Translations under genes and position numbers: made by a program
The notes under the pieces: model-generated
Databases searched by the model: none
What the model saw: only the letters and a program-made list of their open reading frames with translations
Told to the model about the DNA's origin: nothing
Part shown: positions 47,133 to 55,956 of the stretch, piece by piece
How positions within the stretch are numbered: the first letter of the stretch is position 1
How the letters are laid out: each line of letters begins with the position of its first letter
Assembly: GCF_010500895.1 (NCBI RefSeq)
Contig: NZ_JAAAWO010000003.1
Coordinates: forward strand, 124,001-188,000
Reading direction: 5' to 3'
Length of the DNA: 64,000 nucleotides
From: Alteromonas genovensis
GTDB taxonomy: Bacteria > Pseudomonadota > Gammaproteobacteria > Enterobacterales > Alteromonadaceae

Positions 47133-47843
47133 ATGAAAAAAAGGCTTATCTGGGATTTGCCCACTCGACTTTTTCACTGGCTATTGGTGCTGAGTATTTT
47201 GGCTCAATACGTGACCGCTGAGTTACTTGACGATGCCGTGCAGTGGCATTTCTATATTGGTTATTTTACGTTGGGTCTGATTATATTCAGGCTGCTTTGG
47301 GGGATATTTGGCCCAAGATACGCCAAATTTAGCCAATTCGTAAAAGGTCCTGGGGCTGTGTTCGCGTATGTAAAGACTTTCTTTGATAGGGACAGCTTGC
47401 CATCCGTTGGACACAATCCATTAGGCGGCTGGTTTGTGGTGGTTATGATAGCACTTGTGCTGGTGCAAGCAGTTTCAGGACTGTTTATGACTGACGACAT
47501 ATTTCTTGATGGACCTTTGCGAAGCATGGCGAAAGACGATGTCTTATCAATCATGAATACACTGCACCATTTGTCATTCGATACACTGGTGTATGTAATT
47601 ATGCTGCACATTGGCGCTAGTGTATTTTACGGTTTCTACAAACGACAAAAGCTGGTGCCGCCAATGATAAGCGGTAAAAAGCCTCTGCCTGAAGATGAAG
47701 CGCAATACTACGGCGAAGCTCAGGGCATAACACACTCTCAATTAGGCAAGGCAATTATCATCGCCCTTGTCGCTGCTGCGTGTGTGTATGTTGTGGTTGA
47801 AGTATTACCACCCTCGGCCCCTGCCGCCCAGTATTATTACTAG
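47133..47843 (+). CDS. Cytochrome b561-type di-haem membrane protein
   Basis: A 236-residue inner-membrane protein from the ATG at 47133 (MKKRLIWDLPTRLFHWLLV). The IWDLPTRLFHW entry to helix 1, the YIGYFTLGLIIFRLLWG helix, and histidines in LHHLSFDTLVYVIMLHIGASVFY are typical of the b561/hydrogenase b-type subunit family, which passes electrons between quinols and periplasmic cytochromes. A fifth helix ends the protein, followed by a short PSAPAAQYYY tail. The frame extends upstream, but that part lacks family similarity. The ribosome site is weak. A cytochrome c' gene lies nearby beyond one opposing gene and is a possible partner. Confidence 0.88.
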   Translation: MKKRLIWDLPTRLFHWLLVLSILAQYVTAELLDDAVQWHFYIGYFTLGLIIFRLLWGIFGPRYAKFSQFVKGPGAVFAYVKTFFDRDSLPSVGHNPLGGWFVVVMIALVLVQAVSGLFMTDDIFLDGPLRSMAKDDVLSIMNTLHHLSFDTLVYVIMLHIGASVFYGFYKRQKLVPPMISGKKPLPEDEAQYYGEAQGITHSQLGKAIIIALVAAACVYVVVEVLPPSAPAAQYYY

Positions 47844-47877
47844 CCTATCTTTAGTGCCAGCCCGTCATTATTATACC

Positions 47878-49779
47878 CTATACCTCGGCAGCTTCTACGA
47901 GCCCTTTATCACGCATTAACGTGGCAATTTCAGCAACGCTGCTCGGGTCGTCTATGGTTGAGGGAACTGACACAGGTTCGTCTACAGCTATTTGTCGCAA
48001 TAATTTACGCAGGATTTTGCCTGACCTAGTTTTTGGCAGACGCTTAACAACAATGGCGCGTTTAAAACAGGCAACGGGACCAATGCTGCTTCTTACCGAA
48101 GCAACCAGTTCTTTTTCTAAGTCTGCCTCATTAATATCAACGCCGTCTTTTAACAAAACTAACCCCACAGGGAGTTGCCCTTTTAGTGCGTCGTTGACCC
48201 CGATAACGCTGCATTCAGCTATTGCAGGGTGTGCAGCAAGTACTTCTTCCATTTCCCCTGTAGAAAGTCTATGGCCAGCTACATTGATAACATCGTCGGT
48301 TCGCCCCATAATAAACACGTAACCGTCTTCATCGATATAGCCGTTGTCACCCGTGCTGTAGTAGCCCTCAAACTCTCTTAGATAACCATTGACTAGCCGA
48401 GAGTGGTCTTGCCAAATAGTAGACAAACACCCTGGAGGCAGCGGCAGTTGAATGGCAATAGAGCCTTTTTGTCCGGGTGTTGATTCACTATCAATACCAT
48501 TGAGCACTTTTACGTTGAAGCCTGGAGTGGGAACACTTGAGGAACCAGGCTTAGTCTGCATTGGTTCTATTCCCATTGGGTTTGAGCAAATGGGCCATCC
48601 CGTTTCAGTTTGCCACCAATGATCCACTACCGGCTTATTGGTTTTCTCTAGCGTCCAATAATACGTAGGAGGGTCTAAACGCTCCCCGGCCATAAATATC
48701 GTTCGCAGGCTGGAAAGGTCATACTGTTTGATAAACTCGCCTTCTGGATCTTCTTTTCGAATAGCTCTAAAAGCGGTAGGTGCGCCAAATAAAATATTAA
48801 TTTTATGCCGCTCTACCATACTCCAAAATGCCCCTGCATCGGGCGTGCCTACAGGTTTACCCTCATACATTACCGAGGTAGCACCTTTTATCAGTGGTCC
48901 ATAAACGATATAAGAATGCCCAACTACCCAGCCTACATCGGAAGCTGCCCAAAACACATCGTTTTCATCAATACCGTAAAGTGCTCCCATAGAATAATAA
49001 AGAGCTACGGCGTGACCACCATTGTCTCGTACTACACCTTTGGGTTTGCCGGTTGTGCCAGACGTATAAAGGATGTAGAGAGGATCTGTTGCGTCTACCT
49101 TAACTGCAGGGACGGGCGAACACGTTTTTATTAAAGCATGCCAATCATAATCGAAGGTAGAATCGAGTTCGGCGTGCAGCTGTGGCCGTTGAAGAACCAC
49201 GCAGCCATTGGGCTTGTGAGAGGCAAGCTCAATGGCACTGTCTACCAACGGTTTATAAGGGAGCAACTTTGTTCCCTCAATGCCGCAAGACGCAGTAACG
49301 ATAAACGAGGGTGTAGCGTCATCTATACGTACCGCTAATTCATTTGCTGCAAAGCCACCAAATACCACCGAATGAATAGCACCTAAGCGAGCACAGGCAA
49401 GCATGGCGATAGTGGCTTGTGGGATCATGGGCATATAAATTATTACTCGCTCTCCCTTAGCTACCCCTAGGTCTTGAAGCGCGCCTGCAAAAGTAGCCAC
49501 TTCCTGTAGCAATTCACTGTAGCTATAGGTTCGCGTGGTATTGGTAACCGGAGAGTCGTAGATAAGAGCGGCTTTGTCTCCCCTCCCCGCATTAACATGG
49601 TGATCAAGCGCAAGGTAACTGGTATTGAGCTGCCCGCCTTCGAACCACGTTTGGTAACCGTTTGCTGAGCCAGATAGTGCTGTTTCAGGCGCTTTAAACC
49701 ATTCTATATCGCGAGCTTTTTCTAACCAAAAGCGTTCAGGAGAGGTTGTTGAGGCTGTATATTCTTCTTTGTAGTTCAT
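47878..49779 (-). CDS. Propionyl-/acetyl-CoA synthetase (PrpE-like acyl-CoA ligase)
   Basis: A 633-residue AMP-forming acyl-CoA ligase from the ATG at 49779. It has the adenylation motif YILYTSGTTGKPKGVVRD, FWAASDVGWVVGHSYIVYGPL, the A8-type MGRTDDVINVAGHRLSTGEMEE and the catalytic lysine in LPKTRSGKILRKLLR. The N-terminus (YTASTTSPERFWLEKA) resembles PrpE rather than Acs, favouring propionate. Acetate or other short acids remain possible. Activity is probably controlled by acylation of the SGK lysine, as in the family. It is a monocistronic gene, with b561 convergent and cytochrome c' upstream on the same strand. Confidence 0.88.
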   Translation of the reverse strand: MNYKEEYTASTTSPERFWLEKARDIEWFKAPETALSGSANGYQTWFEGGQLNTSYLALDHHVNAGRGDKAALIYDSPVTNTTRTYSYSELLQEVATFAGALQDLGVAKGERVIIYMPMIPQATIAMLACARLGAIHSVVFGGFAANELAVRIDDATPSFIVTASCGIEGTKLLPYKPLVDSAIELASHKPNGCVVLQRPQLHAELDSTFDYDWHALIKTCSPVPAVKVDATDPLYILYTSGTTGKPKGVVRDNGGHAVALYYSMGALYGIDENDVFWAASDVGWVVGHSYIVYGPLIKGATSVMYEGKPVGTPDAGAFWSMVERHKINILFGAPTAFRAIRKEDPEGEFIKQYDLSSLRTIFMAGERLDPPTYYWTLEKTNKPVVDHWWQTETGWPICSNPMGIEPMQTKPGSSSVPTPGFNVKVLNGIDSESTPGQKGSIAIQLPLPPGCLSTIWQDHSRLVNGYLREFEGYYSTGDNGYIDEDGYVFIMGRTDDVINVAGHRLSTGEMEEVLAAHPAIAECSVIGVNDALKGQLPVGLVLLKDGVDINEADLEKELVASVRSSIGPVACFKRAIVVKRLPKTRSGKILRKLLRQIAVDEPVSVPSTIDDPSSVAEIATLMRDKGLVEAAEV

Positions 49780-49884
49780 AACCAAATCCGTTGTAGAGTT
49801 TGTAGTTACACTACTTCAGTATAGTCGTGAATGCTTATAAGACTTCAGGCTTACATAAGTTAAGCTTTTGTTTAATAATCAAAA

Positions 49885-49919
49885 AAAAGCCGGCAGCACC
49901 GCTACCAGCTTTTCAAAAA
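49885..49919 (-). terminator. Intrinsic terminator after cytochrome c'
   Basis: On the minus strand AAAAGC pairs with GCTTTT at the base of an extended stem with two G-T pairs, followed by a T run. It lies about 30 bases after the cytochrome c' stop. Confidence 0.82.
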
Positions 49920-49945
49920 AACGAGTTCGCTTTTGATGAAATGAC

Positions 49946-50443
49946 TTAGTCTTTTTTATAGTCATCGTGACATGACTTACAGCTTGCGCCAATTTTACCA
50001 ATGGCATTTCTATATGCACTTTTATCGCCATCTTCAACGGCGCTCTGTAGGCCTTGAGAAGCAGTTTTTAGCGCGGCAATTTTGGTTTCAACATCTGAGA
50101 AATTTTCCCAAATAGCATCTTTTGCGCCAGTGTCTACGTTGTATTCTCGAGTATCTACCGACAAGTAGTCGCCCATCATGGTAGCAAGTTGCTCTAATCG
50201 CACAGCGTTAGTTTGCATTACAGACTCATCAAACGGTAATGCACCTTTTGCCATGCCACCTAGTGGCCCCATATTGCTTTTCACTAGTTGAAAAATTGAT
50301 TGGCGATATTGTGTTGCCGCTTTTGCATGCTTTGCCGACATTGCTGGCTTTACTTCCACGGCTAAAGCGTTAGTAGAAAACGCAACACTTGAAAATGCCA
50401 TGCAAGCTGTGGCTGCGATTATTGCTTTATTTATATGTTTCAT
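49946..50443 (-). CDS. Cytochrome c'
   Basis: A 165-residue periplasmic haem protein. A signal peptide (MKHINKAIIAATACMAFSSVAFSTNALA) is followed by a four-helix bundle and a C-terminal haem-attachment motif CKSCH (Cys155, Cys158, His159), the hallmark position for cytochrome c'. The RQSIFQLVKSNMGPLGGMAKG segment near the N-terminus is typical. The family binds NO and CO and is linked to nitrosative stress. The ATG at 50443 follows GGGAACAGG. A cytochrome b561 gene is 2 kb away on the opposite strand. Confidence 0.93.
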   Translation of the reverse strand: MKHINKAIIAATACMAFSSVAFSTNALAVEVKPAMSAKHAKAATQYRQSIFQLVKSNMGPLGGMAKGALPFDESVMQTNAVRLEQLATMMGDYLSVDTREYNVDTGAKDAIWENFSDVETKIAALKTASQGLQSAVEDGDKSAYRNAIGKIGASCKSCHDDYKKD

Positions 50444-50519
50444 GCCTGTTCCCTTTTTTAACACTATGAGATTTGCTTTCTATACACTGCGGTATCAGTG
50501 GTGATTTTTATAAGGCCTG

Positions 50520-50741
50520 TTGACCCCGCTGTTTCCAGCAGGCCCTATTTATCGTGACGAAGAGCCGTTCAAAGCGCAAGTGATAATTGCTAAAAATAGG
50601 GCGAAACAAACTAGGAACATGCCAAGCGCATGTTGGAAGCAAACAAAGTTTATGCGCAAAATTGAGGATTATGCAATACAAGAAATTTCAAAACGAAGAG
50701 TTAGAGAATTGTTGGCAAGTGAAAAAGGCAAGGCCCCGTAA
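50520..50741 (+). CDS. Possible small basic protein, 73 residues
   Basis: An open frame beginning at TTG 50520, with later in-frame ATGs at the NMPSACW and KFMRKI positions. The product is basic and helical in character (AKNRAKQTRNMPSACW, KIEDYAIQEISKRRVRELLASEKGKAP) with no signal peptide. No good ribosome site is seen for the TTG, so only the C-terminal half may be translated, or nothing. Its stop codon lies in the loop of a perfect hairpin. I do not recognise the protein. Confidence 0.35.
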   Translation: MTPLFPAGPIYRDEEPFKAQVIIAKNRAKQTRNMPSACWKQTKFMRKIEDYAIQEISKRRVRELLASEKGKAP

Positions 50742-50770
50742 AAGGGGCCTCTAGTGCGGCGTAATGCCGC
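50731..50770. repeat. Two consecutive GC-rich hairpins
   Basis: AGGCCCC pairs with GGGGCCT (50731-50750, loop GTAAAA), and GCGGC pairs with GCCGC (50756-50770, loop GTAAT). A weaker bulged stem follows at about 50793-50812. There is no T run, so these are not ordinary terminators. Confidence 0.65.
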
Positions 50771-50836
50771 TACCATGTTGAAATGGTGATCACACCGCTT
50801 ATTAGCGTGGTGCAATGAATTCAGTGTGGTTGAAGA

Positions 50837-51235
50837 TTAAATTCTACCGTTTAGCTCTGCCGAAATGGGTGAGTCTTGTAAACCTTGCTCAGCAATCCAC
50901 GCTTGAAGTGTTTTGCCGTCTGCTTCTGGCGCCTGAAGGTCTTTGCTAGGCATTTTCTTAACCAATAACGTGCCTACTTCAACCGCGTTACTCGTTACCG
51001 CCGTGCGGATAAGACTTTGTCCGTTACATGAAACACCTGCGTAATAATCGCGAAGTTTCAAACGGTAATCTGACTGTACACTACGCATCTTTTTACGAAG
51101 CTCACCTTTGTCGTCAGCCTGTACGATAGTACAGATGTTAGCTAGTGCATCGTTGATGCCGTCTGCTCGTGCTGCGTTAGAGAAAGCAAGTGTAGATGCT
51201 GCGATGATGATAGAGGTTTTAACTATTTTCAACAT
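50837..51235 (-). CDS. DUF3718-family exported protein
   Basis: A 132-residue protein from the ATG at 51235, which follows AGGAAC. Residues 1-24 are a signal peptide (MLKIVKTSIIIAASTLAFSNAARA). The mature part has paired cysteines (ANICTIV and GVSCNGQSL) and the helical LRKKMRSVQSDYRLKLRDYYAG segment, consistent with DUF3718 as I recall it. Function is unknown; it is probably periplasmic with one disulfide. A 40-residue upstream frame is rejected because the signal peptide would become internal. The 470 bases between it and dnaJ hold no other gene that I can support. Confidence 0.75.
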   Translation of the reverse strand: MLKIVKTSIIIAASTLAFSNAARADGINDALANICTIVQADDKGELRKKMRSVQSDYRLKLRDYYAGVSCNGQSLIRTAVTSNAVEVGTLLVKKMPSKDLQAPEADGKTLQAWIAEQGLQDSPISAELNGRI

Positions 51236-51549
51236 GGTTAAAGTTCCTGTGGTTAATGGTTTAATGTTTTTGCAACTCACTCGTCGTTGCTTGAGTTGTA
51301 TTAAACGCCACCTTCGCAAAAACAAAAACATGTTGAACAATATATAAGTATTCAAACCTATACTTTAGTTGAAGCCAAAAATTATCACCCAGCCTTAAAT
51401 GTGAAATTTATCAATTAAATTCAACCACTTAATAATCAGCGCCGCAAAAAAACGGGAATTATTGAATATAGGAAAGTAAGGACAAAAGGTATGAATTGAG
51501 GAGTTGATTAGACCAAATTGACCTAGATAGACAGTGGCTACAGACAAAA

Positions 51550-51580
51550 AAATGCCAGTTAGCATGGCTAACTGGCATTT
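51550..51580. terminator. Perfect 14-bp hairpin downstream of dnaJ
   Basis: AAATGCCAGTTAGC and GCTAACTGGCATTT flank a 3-base loop. On the minus strand a TTTTTT run follows, so it is probably the terminator of the dnaKJ unit, about 130 bases after dnaJ. Confidence 0.85.
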
Positions 51581-51709
51581 AATCGTTATGTTTCTGAGCT
51601 ATCTTTCCGTGCTATGTTTTTGGCTATTTCATTAAGCCTTTAAACATGATGAGGTGTGTAATTTCACCAGCATTACGGCAGTAACTTAACACCTAAAAAG
51701 CTAACTAAT

Positions 51710-52843
51710 TTAATTAGTTAGATCGTCAAAGAATTTTTTGACGCCATCAAAGAAGCCTTGTGCTTTAGGGCTATGCTTGCTTGACGCTTTACCCATCGAC
51801 TCTTCAAGCTCGCGCAATAGCTCTTTCTGCTTAGATGAAAGGTTCACTGGTGTTTCTACCACAACCTTACACATTAAGTCGCCTAGCGCGCCGGTACGCA
51901 CCGACTTAACGCCTTTGCTGCGTAGGCGGAACATACGACCAGTTTGAGTTTCAGGGCTTATCTTCAGCTTCACTTTACCGTCGAGAGTAGGAACTTCTAA
52001 CTCTCCACCAAGGGCTGCGGTGGTAAAGCTTAGCGGTACTTCGCAGTACAAGTTGTTGCCATCACGCTCAAAAATTTCGTGGTCGCGAATATGTACTTGA
52101 ACATATAAATCGCCTGCTGGCGCGCCGTTTTCGCCGGCTTCACCTTCACCTGACAAGCGAATTCGGTCACCCGTATCCACGCCTGCTGGTATTTTAACAT
52201 TAAGGGTTTTTGTTTTTTCTTTGCGACCATGTCCGTGACAGCTGTTACACGGATCTTCAATAATTTTGCCTTTACCCGAACAGGTAGGACAGGTTTGTTG
52301 AACCGCGAAGAAACCTTGACGCATCTGTACTTGGCCGTTGCCGTGACACGTTGGACAAGTTTTTGGTGTAGAACCATTTTTAGCGCCAGAGCCATCGCAC
52401 ACTTCACATTCTGCTAATGCAGGAACACGAATATCAACGCTCTTTCCGCGAACCGCTTCTTCTAGCGATAGTTCAAGGTTGTATCGAAGGTCTGAACCTT
52501 GACGAGCGCGAGATTGACGACCGCCTCGACCGCCGCCACCAAAGATATCGCCGAACACATCACCAAAGATGTCGCCGAAATCTGCACCGCCGCCGTAGCC
52601 ACCACCACCGCGGTTAGGATCAACGCCTGCGTGACCATATTGATCGTAAGCAGCACGTTTCTGTGAATCTGACAGAATCTCGTAAGCTTCTTGAATTTCC
52701 TTAAACTTTACTTCAAGTGCTTTGTCACCCTCAGTACGGTCTGGGTGATATTTCATCGCTAGCTTTTTGTACGCTTTTTTAATTTCGCGTTCGCCAGCAC
52801 TTTTATCTACTCCAAGCACTTCGTAGTAGTCACGTTTCGACAT
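51710..52843 (-). CDS. dnaJ: Chaperone DnaJ (Hsp40)
   Basis: DnaJ delivers unfolded clients to DnaK and stimulates its ATPase. The 377-residue protein is a type I Hsp40. It has a J domain (1-70, with the HPD motif in [10 protein letters not shown]), a Gly/Phe-rich linker (about 75-110), four CxxCxGxG zinc repeats (about 145-205) and client-binding beta domains. The length equals E. coli DnaJ. It is 193 bases downstream of dnaK, with a GC-rich hairpin between that may tune the DnaK/DnaJ ratio. Confidence 0.98.
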   Translation of the reverse strand: MSKRDYYEVLGVDKSAGEREIKKAYKKLAMKYHPDRTEGDKALEVKFKEIQEAYEILSDSQKRAAYDQYGHAGVDPNRGGGGYGGGADFGDIFGDVFGDIFGGGGRGGRQSRARQGSDLRYNLELSLEEAVRGKSVDIRVPALAECEVCDGSGAKNGSTPKTCPTCHGNGQVQMRQGFFAVQQTCPTCSGKGKIIEDPCNSCHGHGRKEKTKTLNVKIPAGVDTGDRIRLSGEGEAGENGAPAGDLYVQVHIRDHEIFERDGNNLYCEVPLSFTTAALGGELEVPTLDGKVKLKISPETQTGRMFRLRSKGVKSVRTGALGDLMCKVVVETPVNLSSKQKELLRELEESMGKASSKHSPKAQGFFDGVKKFFDDLTN

Positions 52844-53006
52844 ATCGTTTACTTACCCTACTTATTGTCGACAAGCCATGTAAATTGCCTGTCAAATCTA
52901 CATCTGACTGTTGTGAAAATCACCTGCGCTGCTCATACGCTAACGACAAGTCATTTACACAACAAAGGCGCAGCAAGAAAATCCTGATGCGCCTGAACTG
53001 CTAAAC

Positions 53007-53024
53007 AGCCCGGCGCACCGGGCT
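53007..53024 (-). promoter_or_regulatory. Hairpin between dnaK and dnaJ
   Basis: AGCCCGG pairs with CCGGGCT around a CGCA loop, starting 13 bases after the dnaK stop. On the minus strand it is followed by TGTTT, a weak terminator tail, so it may reduce dnaJ transcription or protect the dnaK mRNA end. Confidence 0.65.
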
Positions 53025-53036
53025 AATCAATACAGC

Positions 53037-54965
53037 TTACTTTTTATCTTCGTCTTTTACTTCTTCAAACTCAGCGTCAACAACATCGTCGTCGCCTTTT
53101 GCAGAAGCTTCTGGCTCAGCGCCTTCTTGTGCACCGGCTGCTGCACCTTGTTGCGCTTGCGCAGCTTCCATCAACTTGCTAGACGCTTGGATAAGTTCCT
53201 GCGTTTTCGCTTCAATTTCAGCTTTGTCTTCGCCTTTGGTCGCAGTTTCCAGCGCGCTTAATGCTTCTTCAATTGGCGCTTTGTCTTCTGCACTTAATGC
53301 ATCGCCAACTTCTTCCATTTGCTTACGAGTAGCGTGGATCATGCCGTCAGCTTGGTTGCGCGCCTGAATGAGTTCTTCGAACTTCTTATCAGCTTCTTTG
53401 TTCGCTTCAGCATCTGCTACCATTTTTTCTACTTCATCGTCACTTAGACCTGAAGACGCTTTGATAGTGATCTTCTGCTCTTTACCCGTATCTTTGTCTT
53501 TCGCTGATACGTGTAGTATACCGTCGGCATCGAGGTCGAAGGTTACTTCGATTTGCGGTACACCGCGTGACGCTGGACGAATACCTTCAAGGTTGAACTG
53601 ACCAAGAGACTTGTTGCCGCTTGATTGCTTACGCTCACCCTGTAGTACGTGTACTGTTACCGCAGACTGATTGTCTTCTGCTGTAGAGAACGTTTGCGAC
53701 TTCTTCGTTGGAATAGTCGTGTTCTTCTCGATTAGCGCCGTCATCACGCCGCCCATGGTTTCAATACCAAGAGACAGTGGCGTAACGTCTAGAAGCAATA
53801 CGTCTTTAACATCACCAGAAAGAACACCACCTTGAATTGCCGCGCCTACAGCAACAGCTTCATCAGGGTTAACGTCTTTGCGTGGCTCTTTGCCAAAGAA
53901 TTCAGTTACATACTTTTGAACCAAAGGCATACGAGTTTGACCACCAACCAAGATGATATCGTTGATTTCACCTACAGAAAGGTCTGAATCAGCAATCGCT
54001 TGCTTAAGTGGACCAAGCGAGTTTTTAACTAGCTCTTCAACAAGAGACTCTAGCTTAGAGCGAGTAAGTTTAATCGCTAAATGCTTAGGACCTGAACCAT
54101 CAGCAGTGATGTAAGGCAGGTTAACCTCTGTTTGTTGTGAAGATGAAAGTTCAATTTTCGCTTTCTCACCGGCTTCTTTAAGACGCTGCATAGCAAGCGG
54201 ATCTTTGCGAAGGTCGATGCCTTGATCTTTCTTAAACTCGTCAACAAGATAGTTGATAACACGGTTATCGAAATCTTCACCACCTAGGTGGGTGTCACCG
54301 TTCGTCGCGAGTACTTCAAATGTGTGCTCGCCATCTACTTCATCAATTTCGATGATAGAGATATCGAATGTACCACCACCTAAGTCGTATACGGCAACGA
54401 TGTTATCGCCTTGCTTTTTGTCCATGCCGTAGGCAAGAGCAGCAGCAGTTGGCTCGTTGATAATACGCTTAACTTCAAGACCAGCAATACGACCGGCGTC
54501 TTTAGTTGCTTGGCGCTGAGAATCGTTAAAGTATGCAGGTACAGTGATAACCGCGCCTGTCACTTCTTCGCCAAGATAGTCTTCAGCGGTCTTTTTCATT
54601 TTCTTAAGTACTTCAGCAGAAATCTGAGGAGGCGCCATTTTCTCGCCTTTCGCTTCTACCCATGCGTCACCGTTATCAGCCTCTACGATTTTGTAAGGCA
54701 TGATGTCGATGTCGCGCTGTACTTCTTTATCTTTAAAGCGACGACCAATTAAACGCTTGATAGCGAATACGGTATTTTCAGGGTTAGTTACTGCCTGACG
54801 CTTCGCTGATTGACCAACAAGCGTTTCGCCGTCATTTGTATATGCAATGATTGATGGCGTTGTACGATCGCCTTCCGCGTTTTCAAGTACGCGTGGTTTG
54901 TCGCCGTCTAGAACTGCGACACATGAATTTGTTGTACCTAAATCGATACCTATGATTCTACCCAT
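53037..54965 (-). CDS. dnaK: Chaperone DnaK (Hsp70)
   Basis: The ATP-driven Hsp70 chaperone. The 642-residue protein has the nucleotide-binding domain (1-385; [44 protein letters not shown]), the linker [10 protein letters not shown], the substrate-binding domain and a C-terminal lid ending EEVKDEDKK. All key signatures are intact. The start at 54965 follows a purine-rich site. It is downstream of grpE, with a second sigma-32 promoter in the gap, and upstream of dnaJ. Confidence 0.98.
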   Translation of the reverse strand: MGRIIGIDLGTTNSCVAVLDGDKPRVLENAEGDRTTPSIIAYTNDGETLVGQSAKRQAVTNPENTVFAIKRLIGRRFKDKEVQRDIDIMPYKIVEADNGDAWVEAKGEKMAPPQISAEVLKKMKKTAEDYLGEEVTGAVITVPAYFNDSQRQATKDAGRIAGLEVKRIINEPTAAALAYGMDKKQGDNIVAVYDLGGGTFDISIIEIDEVDGEHTFEVLATNGDTHLGGEDFDNRVINYLVDEFKKDQGIDLRKDPLAMQRLKEAGEKAKIELSSSQQTEVNLPYITADGSGPKHLAIKLTRSKLESLVEELVKNSLGPLKQAIADSDLSVGEINDIILVGGQTRMPLVQKYVTEFFGKEPRKDVNPDEAVAVGAAIQGGVLSGDVKDVLLLDVTPLSLGIETMGGVMTALIEKNTTIPTKKSQTFSTAEDNQSAVTVHVLQGERKQSSGNKSLGQFNLEGIRPASRGVPQIEVTFDLDADGILHVSAKDKDTGKEQKITIKASSGLSDDEVEKMVADAEANKEADKKFEELIQARNQADGMIHATRKQMEEVGDALSAEDKAPIEEALSALETATKGEDKAEIEAKTQELIQASSKLMEAAQAQQGAAAGAQEGAEPEASAKGDDDVVDAEFEEVKDEDKK

Positions 54966-55003
54966 TTTCGTGTCTCCGAAAAGTTTCTTAATTCTGCTAA
55001 ATT

Positions 55004-55030
55004 AGTGGGGTTATTCCCGCTATTTTCAAT
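55004..55030 (-). promoter_or_regulatory. Sigma-32-type promoter directly upstream of dnaK
   Basis: On the minus strand ATTGAAA, a 13-base spacer and CCCCACT resemble the sigma-32 consensus with one or two mismatches per element. This would let dnaK-dnaJ be transcribed without grpE. Confidence 0.7.
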
Positions 55031-55091
55031 AGTTGTCAGTAAAAAAACTGACTTTTTTGTGTCTTAATTCGCTGTGCGTTGTTTGTTCAAC

Positions 55092-55721
55092 TTACGCTTG
55101 CGTATCAACACCACCACTTGGCGCGCGCGATACCATTACCATGGCAGGGCGGAGCAAGCGGCCGTTAATTTGATAACCTTTCTGCATCACCGCCATTACT
55201 GTGTTTGGCGCGTGGTCTGCACTTTCTTGCATCGACATTGCCTGATGCAAATCAGGGTTAAAGGTATCGCCCTGCGGATCAATAAGGGTTAATCCAAATT
55301 TCTCAATAGTGCTCATAAAACTTTTGTGGGTCATTTCCACACCTTCGAGCAGCGGCTTCACCGCTTCATTGTCGCTATCAGAAAGTTCGATAGCACGCTC
55401 TAGGTTGTCAACAACAGGCAGAAGCTCGCCGGCAAAACGCTCTAATGCGAATTTGCGAGCTTTCTCAACTTCACCTTCAGCGCGACGACGAGCGTTGTCG
55501 GCATCAGCTCGAGCGCGAAGTACGCCGTCTTGTTGCTCTTTAATCGTTGCTTGAGCTTCAGATAAAGCAGTCTCTAGCTCATAAATGCGCTGTGAAGCTT
55601 CATCTTGAGGGGCGTCAGTACCTTCAACTTCTTGGCCTTCAACTTCTACTTCTTCAGTAGCCTGCACAGTTTCATCAACTGCGTTTTCTTTATCTGCGTG
55701 CACGTCGCGACTGTCGCTCAT
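55092..55721 (-). CDS. grpE: Nucleotide exchange factor GrpE
   Basis: GrpE releases ADP from DnaK and acts as a thermosensor. From the ATG at 55721 (preceded by GGAGGTAGGC) it has 209 residues. It has an acidic disordered N-terminus (about 1-50), a long coiled coil (about 50-110; [22 protein letters not shown]), and the C-terminal beta domain with [12 protein letters not shown] and PDLHQAMSM. The longer upstream frame is not used. It is transcribed from a strong sigma-32 promoter, with dnaK 126 bases downstream. Confidence 0.96.
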   Translation of the reverse strand: MSDSRDVHADKENAVDETVQATEEVEVEGQEVEGTDAPQDEASQRIYELETALSEAQATIKEQQDGVLRARADADNARRRAEGEVEKARKFALERFAGELLPVVDNLERAIELSDSDNEAVKPLLEGVEMTHKSFMSTIEKFGLTLIDPQGDTFNPDLHQAMSMQESADHAPNTVMAVMQKGYQINGRLLRPAMVMVSRAPSGGVDTQA

Positions 55722-55804
55722 GCCTACCTCCAAACATTGTATAAATTGGGCAACACCCATTTGCTAGCATTACTAAACAAAGGGAATATCTATGTTGCGC
55801 TTAT

Positions 55805-55832
55805 TTATGGGGTTAGTTTGTAAGCGATCAAG
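55805..55832 (-). promoter_or_regulatory. Sigma-32 heat-shock promoter of grpE
   Basis: On the minus strand CTTGATC, a 13-base spacer and CCCCATAA fit the heat-shock consensus. It is about 85 bases before the grpE start. Confidence 0.85.
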
Positions 55833-55956
55833 GGTAACCACACAATTTTTGTGGTTTGAATTTAATTTTTTTTCAAAAAATATTTATCAGCGTGAATACT
55901 GCTCACTATTGTGAAAATCGTGTTAACGTAAATCAGTGATTTTTATGAGGTGGTGA

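Noticed and set aside
55035..55053. Hairpin GTCAGT/ACTGAC with a T run between grpE and dnaK as a terminator
   Set aside because: The T run follows on the plus strand, opposite to the direction of these genes, and no plus-strand gene ends there.
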